A stretch of 21,185 nt of DNA from Prevotella sp. UBA1104 (GCA_002314055.1 DCBP01000059.1:7550-28734); one strand, 5' to 3'. Numbered from the stretch's first letter, positions 1 through 7,613 are shown. Numbers and translations are program-made. The notes: generated by a model not told the origin, from the letters alone.

Positions 1-48
1 AATTGTGAATAGCTACTTAATGTCCTCACTTTTTAAATTGACAGGTGT

Positions 49-89
49 AACTGCTCCGCCCCCGGAGGGGGAGGCGGGGGAGGGGAAGA
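49..89. repeat. GC-rich dispersed hairpin repeat, copy A
   Basis: A ~41-bp element that begins AACTGCTCCGCCCCC and ends GGCGGGGGAGGGGAAGA. It recurs inverted at 3770-3810 and direct at 3934-3974. CCGCC (56-60) pairs with GGCGG (73-77) and the inner CCC with GGG, so it can fold into a GC-rich stem. It lies 27 bp past the stop of the minus-strand transporter gene and could help end that transcript, but no clear U-run follows. The conservation between copies is seen directly; any role is inference. Confidence 0.75.
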
Positions 90-115
90 ATAAAAAATCC
101 GTTGAACCGTGCAGA

Positions 116-1477
116 CTAAATTACACCGAACTGATGCAGGAATACGATGAGTATTAGCAACGGACAGATGTATTTCACGCTTATCAGATAAAGGCGGAAG
201 AATCTGCCGCGCATTGAATCCATATTGGTATATTCCTCGCGAAGCATCTTCTTCGGCAGATACCAGCCTACGAATAGGCACGTGAGGAAGCCGCCCGTCG
301 GTAACATTATCTGACCCGTAAGGAAGTCGAAGCAGTCGAACAGAGATTTGCCGCCGATACTCAGAAAATCCCATTTACCGAGCGACAGCGAACAGCATGC
401 CGCTATCACGGAGCATATCACGGTTACTGTCGTGGCTGCCTTCTTGCGACTCGTGTGAAGTTCTTCCTGGAAGAATGCCGTACTTACTTCGTGGAGCGAG
501 ATTAAGGAGGTTAGCGCTGCGAGCGACAGAAGGGCATAGAAGCCTAAGGCTACAATATATCCGATTATCGGCATGTGGCGGAATGCCTGTTCGAAGACGT
601 TGGGAAGGGTGATGAAGATTAGTGCCGGACCGGAATCCGGACTTATCCCTACCGAAAAGGCTGCCGGGAAAATAAGTAGTCCGGCGAGGATTGCCACGAT
701 GGTGTCGATGAGGCTTATCTGTACGGCACTTCTCGTAAGATTTGTCTGTTTTGAGAAGTATGACGCAAAGGTACACAGGCACCCCATGCCGATACTCATG
801 GAGTAAAACGACTGTCCGAGGGCACCGAGAAATACGTCTTTTGTTACTTTTGAGAAGTCTGGCTTAAACAAAAATTCTACTCCCTTCCATGCGTTCGGCA
901 ACAATAGGGATGCTACTACGAGTATCAGCAGAAGAATGAACAATGCCGGCATGAGCAGCTTCGATGCTTTCTCGATGCCGTTTTTTACTCCTCTCACAAT
1001 AACGAAATGGGTTACGACGAGGAATGCTACTGCCCAGAATACTGGCTTCAGCGGGTCTTTCTCAAAGGTGTCGAAGTAGTTGGCGAAAAACTCCGGACTG
1101 CCGTGTAGATGGCCTATTGCCGAGGCAAAGATATACTGGAAACACCAACCGGAAACTACGGCGTAGTAGCCGGTGATTATAAATCCGGTTAGTACTCCGA
1201 GGTAGCCCACCAGTGCCCATGGCGTACCGTTCGACAGCTTGCGGTAGGCTCGTGCCGTATTGCTCGCCGAGTTGCGACCGATGATAAACTCGTTTACCAT
1301 GCATGGTATGCCGAGCATGAATACACAGAATATATATATGAAAATAAATGCGGCACCGCCGTTCTGACCTGCCATATAGGGAAAACGCCATACGTTGCCT
1401 AATCCTACGGCACTTCCTGCCGTGGCGAGTATTACGCCTAATTTACTTCCGAAGTTTGCTCTTTGCTTGTTATCCAT
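116..1477 (-). CDS. Neurotransmitter:sodium symporter (NSS/SNF) family transporter
   Basis: A 453-residue inner-membrane protein with about 11-12 hydrophobic helices, the length of short bacterial NSS members such as MhsT and Tyt1. Helix 1 carries the family signature ATAGSAVGLGNVWRFPY (residues ~18-34), which forms the two sodium sites in LeuT. The unwound part of helix 6 reads FYSMSIGMG (~224-232), matching LeuT F252-G260 with Tyr and Met at the LeuT Phe253 and Phe259 positions, so the substrate pocket probably differs. An Asp in helix 7 (D258, in SLIDT) is a candidate for the carboxylate that replaces chloride in bacterial members. The family takes up amino acids with sodium; the exact substrate cannot be read from sequence. 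It is divergent from the VanZ-like gene. The start follows directly from the family N-terminus. Confidence 0.93.
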   Translation of the reverse strand: MDNKQRANFGSKLGVILATAGSAVGLGNVWRFPYMAGQNGGAAFIFIYIFCVFMLGIPCMVNEFIIGRNSASNTARAYRKLSNGTPWALVGYLGVLTGFIITGYYAVVSGWCFQYIFASAIGHLHGSPEFFANYFDTFEKDPLKPVFWAVAFLVVTHFVIVRGVKNGIEKASKLLMPALFILLLILVVASLLLPNAWKGVEFLFKPDFSKVTKDVFLGALGQSFYSMSIGMGCLCTFASYFSKQTNLTRSAVQISLIDTIVAILAGLLIFPAAFSVGISPDSGPALIFITLPNVFEQAFRHMPIIGYIVALGFYALLSLAALTSLISLHEVSTAFFQEELHTSRKKAATTVTVICSVIAACCSLSLGKWDFLSIGGKSLFDCFDFLTGQIMLPTGGFLTCLFVGWYLPKKMLREEYTNMDSMRGRFFRLYLISVKYICPLLILIVFLHQFGVI

Positions 1478-1511
1478 CTTACTTAGTTTTTTTATTGTTC
1501 TATAGTTTTCT

Positions 1512-1619
1512 CAGCTCTCCCAGTCCTCCCGGTTCTCTCAGTCCTCTCATTACTTTCAGTCCTCCCATTACTTTCAGTCCTCCCAGCTCTCTCAGTCCTC
1601 CCATTATTCTCTGTCTTCT
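1512..1619. repeat. 9-bp tandem repeat array 1 (about 12 units)
   Basis: Twelve consecutive 9-bp units on the plus strand, mostly of the form CAGTCCTCC, CAGCTCTCC or CATTACTTT, with no spacer. The consensus CAnnnCTCC is shared with the arrays at 2174-2308 and 20203-20256. It fills most of the gap between two divergent genes, ending just before the candidate promoters. It would lie in the leader of the minus-strand transporter mRNA if that transcript starts near 1630. Confidence 0.85.
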
Positions 1620-1632
1620 TTTCTCTATAATT

Positions 1633-1665
1633 ATTGCAAAATTACAAATTTTTTCCGTACTTTTG
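1633..1665 (+). promoter_or_regulatory. Promoter of the VanZ-like gene
   Basis: TACTTTTG at 1658-1665 fits the TAnnTTTG -7 consensus, with ATTG at 1633-1636 in the -33 position, 21 bases upstream. The gene starts 20 bases after the -7 box. It overlaps face-to-face with the candidate minus-strand promoter. Confidence 0.5.
1637..1644 (-). promoter_or_regulatory. Candidate -7 box of the NSS transporter
   Basis: On the minus strand this reads TAATTTTG, matching the Bacteroidetes -7 consensus TAnnTTTG. The nearest TTTG upstream (plus 1669-1672) is 24 bases away, longer than usual, so the -33 part is weak. Transcription would start near 1630, giving a leader of ~150 bases that contains array 1. 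Confidence 0.35.
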
Positions 1666-1685
1666 CATCAAACTATAAAGAAATT

Positions 1686-2105
1686 ATGAATAAAAGGTTT
1701 AATTTATTATTAACGTATCCGCTTTCAACAGCATGTATTCTTATTATCTGGATACTCTGTTTCTGTACTCCGCCTCATACTCCGCTTGACAACGTCCCAC
1801 TTATGGACAAGTGGACTCACATCGCTATGTATTGCGGTACATGCACCGTGATGTGGGTTGAAACACTGCGCTCCCGCCGCTCTTTCCCAGGAATCCGTCG
1901 CATGCTGCTGTATGTATGGCTGTGTCCTGTATTGATGAGCGGACTGATAGAAATCCTACAGGCTAACTGTACTGGTGGCAGGCGCAGTGGCGACTGGCTC
2001 GATTTCCTTGCCAACAGTATCGGGGCTACTTTAGGCTTTTTGTTCGGATTGGTTTTGCTGAAATGGGGCAAGGTATGGCTAAAGGGTAACAGAGAAAACG
2101 AATAA
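1686..2105 (+). CDS. VanZ-like family membrane protein
   Basis: A 139-residue protein with about four hydrophobic segments. The family pattern is clear: a first helix, then MDKWTHIAMY (~40-49), a charged turn, a helix ending GLIEILQ, the GRRSGDWLDFLANSIGATLG block (~98-117), and a last helix. VanZ-like proteins are small integral membrane proteins named after the teicoplanin-resistance gene; most have no proven function, and a resistance role should not be assumed here. The ATG at 1686 has a good promoter close upstream. The gene sits between a divergent transporter and an unrelated lipoprotein gene with its own promoter, so it is probably monocistronic. Confidence 0.88.
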   Translation: MNKRFNLLLTYPLSTACILIIWILCFCTPPHTPLDNVPLMDKWTHIAMYCGTCTVMWVETLRSRRSFPGIRRMLLYVWLCPVLMSGLIEILQANCTGGRRSGDWLDFLANSIGATLGFLFGLVLLKWGKVWLKGNRENE

Positions 2106-2117
2106 TCGCTGCAACCT

Positions 2118-2148
2118 TTTGCCGTTACCATAATTTATTGTAAATTTG
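2118..2148 (+). promoter_or_regulatory. Promoter of the DUF4369 lipoprotein gene
   Basis: TTTG at 2118-2121, a 19-base spacer and TAAATTTG at 2141-2148 form a full Bacteroidetes promoter. Transcription from about 2155 would place the whole 9-bp array 2 inside the 5' untranslated leader, about 165 bases long. Confidence 0.6.
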
Positions 2149-2173
2149 CAATGGAATCTGTAAGTATTGGTTC

Positions 2174-2308
2174 TATAAGTCTTATTGGTCTTATTGGTCT
2201 TATTAGTCCTATTAGTCCTATTAGTCCTATTAGTCCTATTGGTCTTATTAGTCCTATTGGTCCTATTAGTCTTATATCTCCCATTACTCCCAGTTCTCCC
2301 ATTAATCA
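2174..2308 (+). repeat. 9-bp tandem repeat array 2 (about 14-15 units)
   Basis: Units run without gaps: TATAAGTCT, TATTGGTCT (two), TATTAGTCC (four), alternating TATTGGTCT/TATTAGTCC variants, then TATATCTCC, CATTACTCC, CAGTTCTCC and CATTAATCA. The 3' units match the CAnnnCTCC consensus of arrays 1 and 3, while the middle units are nearly identical, as expected from recent expansion. The array ends 12 bases before the start codon of the DUF4369 gene and lies in its predicted leader. Confidence 0.9.
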
Positions 2309-2320
2309 ACCACAAGAAAA

Positions 2321-3484
2321 ATGAAAAAAACAATATCAACCTTCGCTGCGCTTCTCTTTATTGCGCTTGTCGTCTCCTCTTGCGGAGGCAAGAAATTCCA
2401 TGTCAACGGTACAATAACGGAAGCTGCCGACTCTATCCTGTATTTCGAAAATATGAGTCTCGACGGACCGGTTACTGTGGACTCCGTGAAACTTTCCGAC
2501 AATGGCGACTTCTCTTTTAGTGATGACGCTCCATCAGCTCCGGAATTCTATCGCCTGCGTATTGCTAACCAGATTATCAACCTAAGTATCGACTCCACGG
2601 AGACCGTTACAGTGAAGGCTGACTATCCGCATATGTCTACTGGCTATTCCGTTGAAGGGTCTGAAGATTGCAAAACTATCAAGGACTTGGCTATCAAACA
2701 GATTAATTTGCAGTCGTTTATTCAGGGCGTTGAGAATAACCCTGCCGTTGGATATGATGCTGCAGAAGATACGATAACGAAGGTCATCGAGCAGTATAAG
2801 GACTACATCAAGCGCAACTATATCTATAAGCAACCGATGAAGGCGTCTTCGTATTTTGCTCTCTTCCAGACTATCGGTAACCGCTTGATTTTCAATCCTC
2901 GAGAGAGTAAAGAGGATATCAAGGCGTTTGCTGCCGTGGCTACCAGCTGGGATGTGTATTATCCTAACTCTCTGCGTGGCGAGAACCTTCATAATATCGC
3001 TATCGAAGGTATGAAAAACGTGAGAATCTTAGAGAGCAAGATGGCACAAAGTCAGCAAGGTATTGACCCCTCTAAAATCAATACGTCTAATATTATAGAA
3101 ATTGCTCTTCGCGATAACCGCGGCAATATGCGTAGACTTACCGATATGAAGGGGAGGGTTGTTTTGCTCGATTTCCACGTTTTTGGAGCCGACGGATCTA
3201 CACAGCGTATAATGAAATTGAGGGATATATATAATAAGTATCATTCTAAAGGACTGGAGATTTTCCAGGTTTCGCTCGATCCTGATGAGCATTTCTGGAA
3301 GACGCAGACTGCTGCTCTGCCGTGGATTTGCGTTCACGACGATGATGCAATGAACTCTAACCTCTTGGTACAGTATAATATTCAGCGCTTACCTACGTTC
3401 TTCCTCGTCGACAAGAACAATGTGCTCTTCAAGCGCGACTCTCAGATTAAAGATCTCGACCAGGCAATACAAAGTCTGTTGTAA
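2321..3484 (+). CDS. DUF4369 lipoprotein with thioredoxin-like domain lacking CxxC
   Basis: A 387-residue lipoprotein. The signal peptide ends in VSSC with the lipid-anchored Cys at 21. Residues ~25-120 resemble DUF4369 (FHVNGTITEAADSILYFENM), the usual N-terminal partner of TlpA/ResA-type thiol-disulfide proteins in Bacteroidetes. Residues ~250-387 have the thioredoxin-fold pattern: GRVVLLDFHVFG, a helix, GLEIFQVSLD, and the cis-proline loop RLPTFFLVD. The WCxxC active site is absent: FGADGS stands in its place, and the only Cys in the domain is in PWICVHD. It therefore cannot act as an ordinary thiol oxidoreductase and may be a binding or structural protein. It has its own promoter and a strong terminator. 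Confidence 0.85.
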   Translation: MKKTISTFAALLFIALVVSSCGGKKFHVNGTITEAADSILYFENMSLDGPVTVDSVKLSDNGDFSFSDDAPSAPEFYRLRIANQIINLSIDSTETVTVKADYPHMSTGYSVEGSEDCKTIKDLAIKQINLQSFIQGVENNPAVGYDAAEDTITKVIEQYKDYIKRNYIYKQPMKASSYFALFQTIGNRLIFNPRESKEDIKAFAAVATSWDVYYPNSLRGENLHNIAIEGMKNVRILESKMAQSQQGIDPSKINTSNIIEIALRDNRGNMRRLTDMKGRVVLLDFHVFGADGSTQRIMKLRDIYNKYHSKGLEIFQVSLDPDEHFWKTQTAALPWICVHDDDAMNSNLLVQYNIQRLPTFFLVDKNNVLFKRDSQIKDLDQAIQSLL

Positions 3485-3507
3485 CAATAGATAAAATTAT
3501 AAACTAT

Positions 3508-3543
3508 ATATATAAGGTATGCGTGTGCGCATACCTTATATAT
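3508..3543 (+). terminator. Terminator hairpin after the DUF4369 gene
   Basis: A perfect 16-bp inverted repeat, ATATATAAGGTATGCG (3508-3523) against its complement (3528-3543), with a 4-base TGTG loop, 24 bases past the stop codon. The following T-run is weak (TATCTTT). A second small hairpin, ATAAGACAA/TTGTCTTAT, follows at 3561-3587. Confidence 0.75.
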
Positions 3544-3769
3544 TATCTTTGACTTTCAGTATAAGACAAAATTCTTAATTGTCTTATGCTTTACACCTGC
3601 CTTTTCTTCAACCCGCATGCAACGACTTTTCCGTTTGCCCCAAGCGCTCCAGAAGTTTAGCCCATACTGAGTGCTGTTTCCGTAATGGCGTTTACGCCAT
3701 AAAAGTTGTATTGGTTGTACATGTTGTTCTCGTTGTTTTTCTATATGAGAATATTGTCTTTATTATATT

Positions 3770-3810
3770 CTTCCCCTCCCCCGCCTCCCCTTGTCAGGAG
3801 CGGAGCAGTT
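3770..3810. repeat. GC-rich dispersed hairpin repeat, copy B (inverted)
   Basis: The reverse complement matches copies A and C at both ends (CTTCCCCTCCCCCGCCTCCC and GCGGAGCAGTT), but the centre reads TTGTCAGGA instead of the CCTCCGGGGG type, so the hairpin is weakened. It faces copy C 124 bp away, and the pair brackets the direct repeats at 3837-3894. Confidence 0.7.
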
Positions 3811-3836
3811 ACCCAATAACGTATGTCGTTAGATTT

Positions 3837-3894
3837 TGTTAGCGACAAAATGTGGAACATATTATATGTTAGCGACAAAATGTGGAACATATTA
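3837..3894. repeat. Direct repeat of 28 bp, period 30
   Basis: The 28-bp unit, starting TGTTAGCGACAAAATG and ending GGAACATATTA, is present perfectly at 3837-3864 and 3867-3894. A shorter 15-bp echo (AACATATTAGCAA) follows at about 3886-3914. In the first copy, ATTTTGT-TAGCG-ACAAAAT is an inverted repeat. No gene is associated. It could be a remnant of a mobile element or a protein-binding site. Confidence 0.75.
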
Positions 3895-3933
3895 GCAATA
3901 AACATATTAGCAACTACATATAGCTTATAAGGA

Positions 3934-3974
3934 AACTGCTCCGCCCCCAGAGGGGGAGGCGGGGGAGGGGAAGA
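3934..3974. repeat. GC-rich dispersed hairpin repeat, copy C
   Basis: Nearly identical to copy A (AACTGCTCCGCCCCC then GAGGGGGAGGCGGGGGAGGG), in the same orientation. It stands alone in AT-rich DNA and forms the same CCGCC/GGCGG stem. Confidence 0.75.
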
Positions 3975-4191
3975 TATAAACGAAAGTTTAGAATGTTATT
4001 ATCTATAACACAGAAATATGAACTTCCGATAATATACCTATGAATTATATAGGGTAGAGCCAGTGTTGTAAAAACTCTAACAAGATGTAACAAATTTCCC
4101 TTGATAATTTACAGTTTTTGTTGTAAATATACCCTTTAATTACTATTTTAGTTAAAATTTTGAGTAAAACATGCTTTTTATGCCCATTTGT

Positions 4192-4223
4192 TTTGCAAGA
4201 AATAGAAATAATAGCTAATTTTG
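4192..4223 (+). promoter_or_regulatory. Promoter of the SusC/SusD operon
   Basis: TTTG at 4192-4195, 20 bases, then TAATTTTG at 4216-4223, a full match to the Bacteroidetes consensus. Transcription would begin near 4230, giving a ~50-base leader before the ATG at 4281. No sigma/anti-sigma or hybrid two-component regulator gene is adjacent. Confidence 0.6.
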
Positions 4224-4280
4224 CAAAAACGTAACAAAATTATAATTTATTCATTCATTAATTTAGGGAAGAGAGTATTT

Positions 4281-7200
4281 ATGGAAAAAAGACTAACGAT
4301 GTTGTTAGCCTCGCTATTCCTTTGCATTGGAATGGCGATGGCTCAGACAGAAGTCTCGGGTACCGTGATATCTCAGGAAGATGGTGAACCTGTTATAGGT
4401 GCTACCATCATGGTCAAAGGCACACAGACAGGTGTCGTGACGGATATTGACGGTAAATTCACTCTGAACTCCACTACACCTAACCCAACAATTACGGTTA
4501 GATACCTTGGTATGGAGACTCAGACACTGAAAGGAAAAAAAGGTATGAAGATTGTACTTAAGCCTGAAGATGCACACCAGATTCAGGAAGTCGTCGTTAC
4601 CGGTATCATGAAGCAGGATAAACGTTTATTTACTGGTGCTACGACAAAAATCGATGCCGACAAAACCAAACTTGATGGTGTTGCCGATCTTACTCGTGGG
4701 CTTGAGGGTCGTGTTGCCGGAGTGCAGCTCGAGAACGTGTCTGGTACCTTTGGTACAGCGCCTAAGATTCGTGTGCGTGGTGCTTCTTCTATCTATGGTT
4801 CGTCAAGCCCGTTGTGGGTTGTCGACGGTGTAATCATGGAGGATGCCGTGAATGTAAGTTCTGATGATCTTTCTTCAGGTGATGCCCAGACTCTTATCGC
4901 CAATGCTATCGCAGGTCTTAACCCGGATGATATCGAGAGCTTCCAGGTGTTGAAGGATGGTTCTGCAACTTCTATCTATGGTGCCCGCGCCATGTCTGGT
5001 GTGGTTGTCGTTACTACAAAGAAGGGTAAGGCAGGAAAAAGCTCTATCAACTATACAGGTGAGTTCTCTTATCGCTTGAAGCCAAGCTATAGCAACTACA
5101 ACATCTCTAACTCTCAAGAGCAGATGGGTATCTATAAGGAAATGGCTGCCAAGGGATGGTTGGAGCTTGCTTCACTTGCCAACAGCTCTACGTCTGGTCT
5201 TTATGGAAAGATGTACAACCTTATCACTCAGTATAATGAGTCAAACGGACAGTTTGGATTGCCTTACACACAGGCTGCAATGAATGGATATCTGCAGCAG
5301 GCTGAGTATCGCAACACTGACTGGTTTGATTTGTTGTTCCACAACAACCTTACTCAGAACCACTCGGTGAGCGTGTCTACTGGTACTGACAAGGCTAATC
5401 TTTATGCATCTGTATCTGTTTACGATGATCCGGGATGGACTGACCGTAGCGAGGTGCAGCGTTATACTGGCGTGATGAACGCAACTTTCAATCTTAGCAA
5501 GAAACTGAGCGTTACTCTTCGTACTAATGCCAGCTATCGTAAGCAGCAGGCTCCTGGTACTTTGAATCAGAGTGTTGACCCTGTAAGTGGTGCCGTTAGC
5601 CGCGACTTCGATATCAACCCATTTAGCTATGCGTTGAATACATCACGTACTTTGGATCCAAACCAAACATACACTCGTAACTATGCTGCATTCAATATCT
5701 TTGATGAATTGCAGAATAACTATATTGACATTAATGTGCATGATATCAAATTCCAGGGTGAAGTTGCTTGGAAACCTATCAAGCATGTTGAGGTGAACCT
5801 CCTCGGTGACTATCGTACGATGCGTTCTTCACGTGAGCATATCGTAATGAACAACTCTAACCAGGCTGAGGCTTATCGTGCAGGTGTTGATAATCCGAAC
5901 ATCATGTACAACAATACTTATTTGTACACTGATCCGGATGTAAAGAATGCACTGCCTATTTCTGTAATGCCTACTGGTGGTATCAACATTATGGATGAGA
6001 ACTCTGTAACTCAGCTCGACTTCCGTGGAACTGTTCGTTACGACAATACTTGGAACAATACTCACATTTTCAATGCCCTCGCCGGTATGGAGGCTAACCG
6101 CGCTGATTATGACGCTCGTCACGATGAGGAGTATGGTATCGATTATAACAACAGCCGTTTGCAGTCTCTGCCTTATCAGTTCTACAAGCAGGCTAAGGAG
6201 GAAGGTCTTGAGCGTGTACAGTATTCTAAGTCTTGGAACCGCCGTCTTGCTTACTTCGCTTTCTTGAGCTACTCTTACAAGGGACGCTATACTGCAAGTG
6301 TTACTGGCCGTTATGATGGTTCAAACCAGTTGGGACGCTCTACAAGTTCTCGTTGGTTGCCTACATGGAATATCTCTGGTGCATGGAATGCACACGAAGA
6401 GGAATGGTTCCAGAAATGGGCTATGGCACATAAGAACTGGTTGTCTCATGCTACTCTCCGTATGAGTTACTCACTCGTAGGTGAGCAGACTACAGCTTCA
6501 AATGCTCTCGCCGTGTTCCGTTCTGGAATTATGTGGCGTCCGCAAGGTGATCAGCAGGAAAGTTATATCTACCTTTCCCAGCTTGCCAACTCTAATTTGA
6601 CTTACGAGAAGAAAAAGGAGTTTAACGTAGGTGTTGACCTCGGTTTCTTGAATAACCGCTTGAATTTGACTTCCGATTTCTACTGGCGTAACAACTACGA
6701 CTTGATGGGGTATGTAAATACTCCTGGTGCCGGCGGTGAGATACGCAAGTTCGCCAATGTGGCATCTATGAAGTCTCATGGTCTTGAGGCTACAATCTCT
6801 TCACAGAATATTAGAACGAAGAACTTTGACTGGTCTACCGACTTGACATATGCTTATACCAAGACTGAGATTACTGATGTGCTCTCGCAGGCTAACGTTA
6901 TTGGTCTTGTATACAACTCTGGTTCTAACATACGCACGGGCTATCCGCATCGTTCGTTGTTCTCAATTCCGTTCGTAGGTCTTAACGACGAGGGTATTCC
7001 TCAGATTATCAACGAGAAGGGTGAGATTACTACAACCGATATTAACTTCCAAGAGTATCAGAACCTTGGCTTTTTGAAGTATGAAGGACCGACAGAACCA
7101 ACAATGAATGGTGGTCTTAACAATACTTTGAGATACAAGAACTGGCGTCTGAATATCTTCGTTACTTATTCTTTCGGTAACAAGATTCGTCTTGACCAGG

Positions 7201-7613
7201 TGTTCTCTTCAAGCTACTCTGATATGTCGGCTATGCCTAAGGAGTTTAAAAACCGTTGGGTTATGCCGGGTGATGAGAAGATTACTTCTATCCCTGCTAT
7301 CGCCAGTGTGCGCCAGTACTACAACGACACACAGTTGAGCTATGCTTATAATGCATACAACTACTCTACAGCGCGTGTTGCTGATGGTGGATTTATCCGT
7401 TTGAAGGATGTATCGTTGACATACGATGTTCCACGTTCATTCCTTGCAAAGATTGGCTTGTCTACTGCTGCTATCAAGCTCGATGCTACAAACCTCTGTT
7501 TGCTGTATGCTGACGACAAGTTGAATGGGCAGGATCCTGAGTTCGTAAACTCTGGTGGTGTGGCAACTCCTTTGTCAAAGCAGTTCACACTTACCGTTCG
7601 TCTTGGACTTTAA
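4281..7613 (+). CDS. SusC/RagA-family TonB-linked outer membrane protein
   Basis: A 1110-residue outer-membrane transporter. The ATG at 4281 is chosen because it opens a normal signal peptide (MEKRLTMLLASLFLCIGMAMAQ); an upstream in-frame start at 4221 would overlap the -7 promoter box. Order of domains: signal peptide (1-21), carboxypeptidase-D regulatory-like beta-sandwich (~23-95, VSGTVISQEDGEPVIGATI), TonB box EVVVTG (~103), plug domain (~115-240, with GASSIYG...PLWVVDG and VLKDGSATSIYGARAMSGVV), and the beta-barrel, ending FTLTVRLGL. It lacks an N-terminal STN signalling domain, so it does not itself signal to an anti-sigma factor. It pairs with the SusD gene 49 bp downstream to import a substrate too big for porins, using TonB energy. 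The lipoproteins behind it suggest a peptide substrate rather than glycan. Confidence 0.97.
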   Translation: MEKRLTMLLASLFLCIGMAMAQTEVSGTVISQEDGEPVIGATIMVKGTQTGVVTDIDGKFTLNSTTPNPTITVRYLGMETQTLKGKKGMKIVLKPEDAHQIQEVVVTGIMKQDKRLFTGATTKIDADKTKLDGVADLTRGLEGRVAGVQLENVSGTFGTAPKIRVRGASSIYGSSSPLWVVDGVIMEDAVNVSSDDLSSGDAQTLIANAIAGLNPDDIESFQVLKDGSATSIYGARAMSGVVVVTTKKGKAGKSSINYTGEFSYRLKPSYSNYNISNSQEQMGIYKEMAAKGWLELASLANSSTSGLYGKMYNLITQYNESNGQFGLPYTQAAMNGYLQQAEYRNTDWFDLLFHNNLTQNHSVSVSTGTDKANLYASVSVYDDPGWTDRSEVQRYTGVMNATFNLSKKLSVTLRTNASYRKQQAPGTLNQSVDPVSGAVSRDFDINPFSYALNTSRTLDPNQTYTRNYAAFNIFDELQNNYIDINVHDIKFQGEVAWKPIKHVEVNLLGDYRTMRSSREHIVMNNSNQAEAYRAGVDNPNIMYNNTYLYTDPDVKNALPISVMPTGGINIMDENSVTQLDFRGTVRYDNTWNNTHIFNALAGMEANRADYDARHDEEYGIDYNNSRLQSLPYQFYKQAKEEGLERVQYSKSWNRRLAYFAFLSYSYKGRYTASVTGRYDGSNQLGRSTSSRWLPTWNISGAWNAHEEEWFQKWAMAHKNWLSHATLRMSYSLVGEQTTASNALAVFRSGIMWRPQGDQQESYIYLSQLANSNLTYEKKKEFNVGVDLGFLNNRLNLTSDFYWRNNYDLMGYVNTPGAGGEIRKFANVASMKSHGLEATISSQNIRTKNFDWSTDLTYAYTKTEITDVLSQANVIGLVYNSGSNIRTGYPHRSLFSIPFVGLNDEGIPQIINEKGEITTTDINFQEYQNLGFLKYEGPTEPTMNGGLNNTLRYKNWRLNIFVTYSFGNKIRLDQVFSSSYSDMSAMPKEFKNRWVMPGDEKITSIPAIASVRQYYNDTQLSYAYNAYNYSTARVADGGFIRLKDVSLTYDVPRSFLAKIGLSTAAIKLDATNLCLLYADDKLNGQDPEFVNSGGVATPLSKQFTLTVRLGL

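Larger units (their letters stand above)
3485..4280. other. Gene-free region between the DUF4369 gene and the SusC operon
   Basis: About 800 bases in which I find no believable gene. It holds the terminator at 3508-3543, a hairpin at 3561-3587, a small perfect hairpin ATGGCG-TTTA-CGCCAT at 3685-3700, two GC-rich repeat copies in opposite orientation (3770-3810 and 3934-3974), a 30-bp-period direct repeat between them (3837-3894), and an AT-rich stretch leading to the SusC promoter. The longest open frame (3579-3842) has a composition unlike a real protein. The region may be an eroded insertion site. Confidence 0.6.

Noticed and set aside
1512..1619. Possible CRISPR array
   Set aside because: Units are 9 bp and directly adjacent, with no unique spacers; no cas gene is nearby.
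1686..2105. Reading the VanZ-like gene as an antibiotic-resistance determinant
   Set aside because: No other van genes are near, and the family is widespread in Bacteroidetes without such a role.
2185..2520. Open frame of repeated Leu-Val residues, and its minus-strand partner 2079-2339 of Thr-Asn-Arg repeats
   Set aside because: Both are produced by the 9-bp array, which stays open in several frames; they overlap the well-supported DUF4369 gene and its promoter.
3579..3842. An 87-codon open frame in the spacer before the SusC operon
   Set aside because: It spans GC-rich repeat copy B, lacks a promoter or recognisable domain, and has a mixed Cys/Phe/Val composition typical of non-coding DNA.
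4062..4140. Weak inverted repeat (AAAAACT with AGTTTTT) upstream of the SusC promoter
   Set aside because: Short arms in very AT-rich DNA are expected by chance; no further support.
4221..4280. Upstream in-frame start that adds 20 residues to the SusC protein
   Set aside because: The extension contains part of the -7 promoter box and would hide the signal peptide; ATG 4281 is better.
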